Of a DNA stretch of 64,000 nucleotides, positions 60,744-64,000 are shown piece after piece; the stretch's first letter is position 1, and each line of letters begins with the position of its first letter. This stretch comes from Saprospiraceae bacterium (GTDB lineage Bacteria; Bacteroidota; Bacteroidia; Chitinophagales; Saprospiraceae). The stretch lies in assembly GCA_016787525.1 (NCBI GenBank), contig JAEUUP010000142.1, forward strand, positions 1 through 64,000, written 5' to 3'. The notes beneath the pieces were generated by a model. That model was not told the DNA's origin, did no database searches, and saw only the letters and a list, made by a program, of their open reading frames with translations. A program made the position numbers and the translations under genes.

Positions 60744-62120
60744 CTATTCTTTCTGTCTTTTCAAATACCATTCTCTAAAACTTTCTTTCGGAGCTTCAGG
60801 CATATCACGTTGCGAAAACCAAGGATTCAAGCCATTATTGACCATGAAAGGCGCATTTCGCAAAGCCCAACGTCCTATTTTACCACCCAACCGATACACT
60901 TTGGGATTCGACAAGGTGAACGTCATCCCCCGCATCATCAGTTTTTTACTGAGGGGGGCATGACCCTCCTGCACCAGCACTTGCCGCCATTTGTAGAGTT
61001 GGTCGTGAATATCAATTTTGACAGGACAGACATTGGAACACGAGCCACACAAGGTACTCGCAAACGGCAAATCGGCATTGCGCGCCATATCCAAATTGGG
61101 CGCAAGAATAGACCCAATCGGGCCCGCAATCGCCGTATGATAACTGTGTCCGCCACTCCGACGATAGACAGGACAAGTATTGAAACACGCCGCACACCGA
61201 ATACACTTCAATGAATTGCGAAAATCTGCCCGACCCAACTGCGTCGAACGCCCATTGTCAACGATGACAATGTGCATCTCCTGACCTTCTCGTGGCTTTT
61301 TGAAATGACTCGAATACGTCGTAATCGGTTGCCCTGTCGCACTACGAGCCAGAAGGCGGAGAAAAACACCCAAATGTTCCCGTTTTGGCAAAATTTTCTC
61401 AAAACCCATACATGCAATATGCACATCAGCCAAGTGTGCGCCCATATCTGCATTACCTTCATTGGTACACACGACAAATTCGCCCGTTTCAGCTATCGCA
61501 AAATTAACACCTGTCAAAGCCAGTTTTCGGGTCAAAAACTTTTCGCGCAGATGTTGACGAGCCGCTTCGGTCAGATACTGTGGGTCTTTATTACCTTTTT
61601 CAGTGCCGAGGTGTTGATGAAACGTTTCGCCCACATCTTCTTTTTTCAAGTGAATAGCTGGCAAAACGATGTGACTGGGCGGCTCTTCGCGCATCTGCAC
61701 AATGCGCTCACCCAAGTCCGTATCAATCACTTCTACCCCATTCTTCGCCAAATATTCATTCAAATGGCATTCCTCAGTCAGCATGGATTTGCTTTTGACC
61801 ATCTGTGTCACGCCATGATTTTTCAAAATCGAATGAACGATTTGGTTGTGTTCTGCGCCGTTTGCCGCCCAATGCACATGGACACCGTTTTGTTGCGCTT
61901 TTGCTTCAAATTCGACCAAATAATCGTGCAAATTGGACAACACATTGTCTTTAATAGCCGAAGCAGCCCCCCTCAGTAATTCCCATTCTGACAGCGAAAA
62001 TGCCATCTTATCCCGCTTCTGGCGCACAAACCACAGCGTTTCGTCGTGCCAATTGACACGAGCTTCGTCTTTGTTGAATTGTTTGGAGAGGGTGGCGTGG
62101 TCTTGTGTTGCGTGGCTCAT
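60744..62120 (-). CDS. lutB: Lactate utilisation iron-sulfur protein LutB
   Basis: A 458-residue protein of the LutABC complex: N-terminal LUD domain (TEECHLNEYLAKNGVEVIDTDLGE ... IAETGEFVVCTNEGNADMG) and a C-terminal ferredoxin-like part with two [4Fe-4S] sites, CIRCAACFNTCPVYR and CGSCSNVCPVKID. It carries electrons from lactate oxidation. In B. subtilis and others the order is lutA-lutB-lutC without gaps; here about 1.5 kb of unrelated genes lies between lutA and lutB. Motif copies at 60948 (APLSK) and 61969 (LLRGAA). Confidence 0.92.
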   Translation of the reverse strand: MSHATQDHATLSKQFNKDEARVNWHDETLWFVRQKRDKMAFSLSEWELLRGAASAIKDNVLSNLHDYLVEFEAKAQQNGVHVHWAANGAEHNQIVHSILKNHGVTQMVKSKSMLTEECHLNEYLAKNGVEVIDTDLGERIVQMREEPPSHIVLPAIHLKKEDVGETFHQHLGTEKGNKDPQYLTEAARQHLREKFLTRKLALTGVNFAIAETGEFVVCTNEGNADMGAHLADVHIACMGFEKILPKREHLGVFLRLLARSATGQPITTYSSHFKKPREGQEMHIVIVDNGRSTQLGRADFRNSLKCIRCAACFNTCPVYRRSGGHSYHTAIAGPIGSILAPNLDMARNADLPFASTLCGSCSNVCPVKIDIHDQLYKWRQVLVQEGHAPLSKKLMMRGMTFTLSNPKVYRLGGKIGRWALRNAPFMVNNGLNPWFSQRDMPEAPKESFREWYLKRQKE

Positions 62121-62160
62121 TATTTTATTTTTACTTTCGTTTTATTGAGTATTCAATATA

Positions 62161-63003
62161 CTAATTTGAATTGTACAAATCATCTGGATAAACTAATCCA
62201 AAGTGTTTTAAATAATTAGATAATGAATCTAAACCAATTTTCAACCGCCTTTCATCTACTTGTTCGGCATTTTGTATAGGCCAGATAAATTGCTTACCAT
62301 TTTTTCCTATAATTTGAGTGCCATAGATTTGAGGCAAATTATTATCCATTAACATTCTATCTTGCATGAGTGCTAAAGACTTATGTGAAATATAACCTTT
62401 TTGAGAATATTCTTCGAATTTTTTAAAATACTTATTTCTCGTGTATTTATCGGTATGTTGAATAATGATAAATAAAGAATAAATATTTTCTTTATTAGCT
62501 CGTTCAATTAAGTCCCAACCACAATATTCGATTATACTTATTGCACTCATCTGTATTTGAATATCTTTTGTATAACTGTACGTACCATTTCTCAATTCTT
62601 GGTCTTGCTTAAAAAGAAGTGAAATTCTCTCTTTTAAGCTATCACAATGAGTTTTTATAGTTGGAAGTGGCGTATTCTCCACAAATTTTACATACCCTAA
62701 TTGTATCGCTTTTAGTTCTTCCTCAGTGGCTTTAATTGCTTTACCTTTAATTATTTTATTGTTAGCATCAACATAATAGTCAACTTTGAACTTTGGCGTA
62801 CCTTTTCGACTAAGTGCAATAGCACTATCGTAACTAATTTGATGATTGTTCAAATCAATATAAATAATGTCTTTGGGAAATGAAGCGTTGAGTCGCCTGT
62901 AATTATATATTTCATCTTGACTTAGTTTTCTAAGAGCAGAATTTTGAGTTTTACAACTCATTATTAATATCAATAAAAAAATAATCGAGTAATTGATTTT
63001 CAT
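62161..63003 (-). CDS. Hypothetical lipoprotein, AT-rich
   Basis: A 280-residue lipoprotein (IIFLLILIMSC, lipidated Cys17) followed by a helical, Lys/Asn/Ile-rich protein. Not recognised; sections such as YGWDLIERANKENIYSLFIIIQHTDKYTRNKYFKKFEEYS resemble the many uncharacterised Bacteroidota proteins with DUF-type helical repeats. It sits between lutB and lutA, lacks the dispersed motif and is markedly AT-rich, all pointing to recent insertion. Confidence 0.7.
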   Translation of the reverse strand: MKINYSIIFLLILIMSCKTQNSALRKLSQDEIYNYRRLNASFPKDIIYIDLNNHQISYDSAIALSRKGTPKFKVDYYVDANNKIIKGKAIKATEEELKAIQLGYVKFVENTPLPTIKTHCDSLKERISLLFKQDQELRNGTYSYTKDIQIQMSAISIIEYCGWDLIERANKENIYSLFIIIQHTDKYTRNKYFKKFEEYSQKGYISHKSLALMQDRMLMDNNLPQIYGTQIIGKNGKQFIWPIQNAEQVDERRLKIGLDSLSNYLKHFGLVYPDDLYNSN

Positions 63004-63018
63004 AAGTAATTATTGTTT

Positions 63019-63600
63019 TCAATATTGTTTACTACGCCAATTCCGCTTTTCAACCCTTCTCACATTCTCAAACTGATTGATATACTTCAAATAATCACAA
63101 AGCAAAAGCAATTCATTATCCTCTAAATCACCCAAAAACTCTTTAGGATAAATCGCATTGCCAAAATTGTCTTTTACTTTTTCGGGTGTATCGTCAACAA
63201 TTAAAGTTCTATCCAAATGAAACCCTTTCTTTTTGACTTTTTTTAATTGTTTTGTATAATGATAATGTGTGTCGTCATAAGAATCCCTAAAATACTCTTC
63301 CTCTGTGGCACGTCTTGGCGTACATTTACTCCGACCCCAAACAAATTCGAGCGTTATTTCATTCGGTACAATTCTTTTTACAACCTCATTTACGTATTCA
63401 TCGGATGCAGAAGACCAAATTGCCAGTTTATAGTTTTGATAACATTTCGATAAAAAAGAATCCAAATGAGGCCTTTTATAGATAAAATAACCAAAAACGA
63501 TAAAATCAGGCTCTCTTAAAAGTTCTTTTTTAGTTGCATGGATTAAGGTCTCGTCTAAATCTAATATCAATAACTTTTTATCTACTGCAATCATAATCAT
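63019..63600 (-). CDS. HAD-superfamily phosphatase, FCP1/NIF type
   Basis: A 193-residue protein with the FCP1-like HAD signature: motif I LLILDLDETLIHATK (DxDxT, nucleophile first Asp), YFIYKRPHLDSFLSKCY (RPGL-like), motif II SSASDEYVNEVVKRI, and motif III-IV RTLIVDDTPEKVKDNFGNAI. Start at 63600 (or the ATG at 63594); the longer frame overlaps lutA and is rejected. These enzymes dephosphorylate Ser/Thr in eukaryotes; bacterial roles are little known. Inserted between lutA and lutB, 20 bp after lutA, AT-rich and free of the motif. Confidence 0.85.
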   Translation of the reverse strand: MIMIAVDKKLLILDLDETLIHATKKELLREPDFIVFGYFIYKRPHLDSFLSKCYQNYKLAIWSSASDEYVNEVVKRIVPNEITLEFVWGRSKCTPRRATEEEYFRDSYDDTHYHYTKQLKKVKKKGFHLDRTLIVDDTPEKVKDNFGNAIYPKEFLGDLEDNELLLLCDYLKYINQFENVRRVEKRNWRSKQY

Positions 63601-63620
63601 AACATAAATTTTTTGAAGAA

Positions 63621-64000
63621 CTAAATGGCGTTCAAGATTTCTGCAATATGCACCACTTTCACCGAACTCCCTTGCCTTTTCAAAATCCCTTCCAAGTGCA
63701 TCAAACAAGACATATCACCCGCCGTGATGTACTCTGCGCCGTTTTGAGTATGGTCAGCCACACGGTCTTTGCCCATTTTAACAGAAATAGCTTCTTCAAA
63801 AACGCAGAAAGTGCCGCCAAAGCCGCAACACTCATCCTTTCGAGCCAATGTAATCAATTCCAAACCTTTGACCCCCCTCAGTAATTGTTCGGGTTTTGAG
63901 AACGGTGCGGCGTTGAGTTCACTCATTTGTGCCAAGTGCAAACCGCGTTGCCCATGACAACTTTGATGCAAACCGACTTTGTGCGGAAAATGAGCATCGA
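63621..64000 (-). CDS. lutA: Lactate utilisation protein LutA, C-terminal part (5' end outside window)
   Basis: The last ~126 residues of LutA, a CCG-domain Fe-S protein of the L-lactate-oxidising complex. Frame open to the window edge (reads HFPHKVGLHQSCHGQRGL upstream of an apparent TTG start), so the TTG is not the true start. The second CCG motif is seen as KDECCGFGGTFC, with the CHGQRGL of the CCG fold before it. The motif at 63874 is read LLRGVKG. Followed by the inserted HAD gene instead of lutB. Confidence 0.9.
   Translation of the reverse strand, partial: DAHFPHKVGLHQSCHGQRGLHLAQMSELNAAPFSKPEQLLRGVKGLELITLARKDECCGFGGTFCVFEEAISVKMGKDRVADHTQNGAEYITAGDMSCLMHLEGILKRQGSSVKVVHIAEILNAI

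Larger units (their letters stand above)
244..63882. repeat. Highly iterated dispersed motif TACTGAGGGG(G0-3), 73 copies
   Basis: Exact 9-mer ACTGAGGGG, start positions on + strand: 244, 3005, 4529, 6003, 8008, 8812, 13231, 14696, 15249, 15447, 17440, 19497, 21303, 22227, 22629, 28415, 30058, 30750, 31781, 32176, 34065, 35122, 36253, 37171, 37752, 39158, 40083, 43387, 46377, 47880, 48307, 49066, 49783, 53138, 54249, 58392, 59809, 60948. Reverse complement CCCCTCAGT starts at 1135, 3559, 10001, 10875, 11899, 14246, 15936, 17917, 19527, 20848, 23962, 25118, 26056, 26960, 27525, 30187, 32564, 34316, 40614, 40917, 42024, 42399, 42448, 44066, 45281, 51413, 52625, 53444, 55157, 56202, 56617, 60002, 60319, 61969, 63874. 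In 67 of 73 the base before ACTGAGGGG is T. The G-run is 4-7 long. 52 copies are within genes and 21 between them. Counted by eye, so one or two could be missed. The function is unknown. Confidence 0.97.

Noticed and set aside
244-63882. Motif as KOPS or Chi
   Set aside because: Both would show strand bias along a replichore; the 38:35 split shows none in this window. A replication terminus inside the window could hide a bias, so this should be rechecked genome-wide.
244-63882. Motif as part of an inserted transposable repeat
   Set aside because: Flanking bases differ at every site beyond TACTGAGGGG(G), reading frames are kept, and there are no target duplications.
1-64000. tRNA, rRNA, riboswitch or transposase genes
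   Set aside because: None recognised on reading both strands. A covariance-model search was not possible, so a small RNA could be missed.

Overview
The window looks like the chromosome of a free-living, polysaccharide-degrading Bacteroidota (Cytophagia/Saprospiria-like; the genus cannot be fixed from the sequence). The evidence is a carboxypeptidase-regulatory-domain TonB receptor followed by a DUF4249 lipoprotein, a type IX secretion C-terminal sorting domain, many small outer-membrane proteins with -A-Q signal peptidase sites, LytS/LytTR-type two-component genes, GH3/GH13/GH78 enzymes, MoxR/VWA pairs, and no strong Shine-Dalgarno sequences. No rRNA, tRNA, CRISPR array, phage or transposase gene was seen.

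Layout. 0-2.7 kb: 5'-truncated TonB receptor, then a convergent xisHI pair. 3-7.5 kb: a Mo-hydroxylase operon (2Fe-2S, Mo and FAD subunits, form II) with one or two small membrane genes between the Mo and FAD subunits. 7.5-9.3 kb: minisatellite and palindromic repeats around an outer-membrane protein. 9.3-14.3 kb: TonB receptor, DUF4249 lipoprotein, sensor kinase and LytTR regulator. 14.3-25 kb: class V aminotransferase, VWA+MoxR pair, vanadium-haloperoxidase-like enzyme, VOC protein, pullulanase, amine oxidase, TauE/SafE permease. 25-37 kb: GT39-type membrane protein, Crp/Fnr regulator, quinone oxidoreductase, MobA-like nucleotidyltransferase with an amidohydrolase, T9SS cargo, moaD/moaE, GNAT, EamA exporter. 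37-47.5 kb: caspase-like protease with a shortened FGE-like tail, esterase, nadR, a second VWA+MoxR pair, GH3 glucosidase, MetE-like protein. 47.9-50.6 kb: malonate module matB-madL-madM. 50.6-51.4 kb: repeat-rich gap. 51.4-54.1 kb: isoquinoline-oxidoreductase-type Mo enzyme. 55-60 kb: alpha/beta hydrolase and GH78 rhamnosidase. 60-64 kb: lutC, lutB and partial lutA, with two unrelated genes between lutA and lutB.

The genes together suggest a heterotroph that takes up and hydrolyses plant-type glycans (pullulan, rhamnosides, beta-glucosides, acetylated polymers), uses lactate and malonate, and invests in molybdenum hydroxylases: two enzyme sets, MoaD/MoaE, a MobA-like protein and two MoxR/VWA chaperone-type pairs in 64 kb.

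The outstanding feature is not a gene. The 9-mer ACTGAGGGG (usually TACTGAGGGG, with the G-run extended to 4-7) occurs 73 times by my manual count, 38 on the + and 35 on the - strand, against about 0.5 expected for a random 9-mer in equal-composition DNA. Fifty-two copies lie inside genes, read as TEG, LRG, PLS, PSV or PQ(Y/S), and never in the frame that would create TGA. One inverted pair makes a perfect 18-bp terminator-like hairpin. Density, two-strand symmetry and use as a terminator resemble the DNA-uptake sequences of Pasteurellaceae and Neisseriaceae. I know of no such sequence described in Bacteroidota. Segments without the motif include the xisHI pair and the two genes interrupting the lut operon, which suggests recent arrival. 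Three separate minisatellites share a 21-22 bp period.
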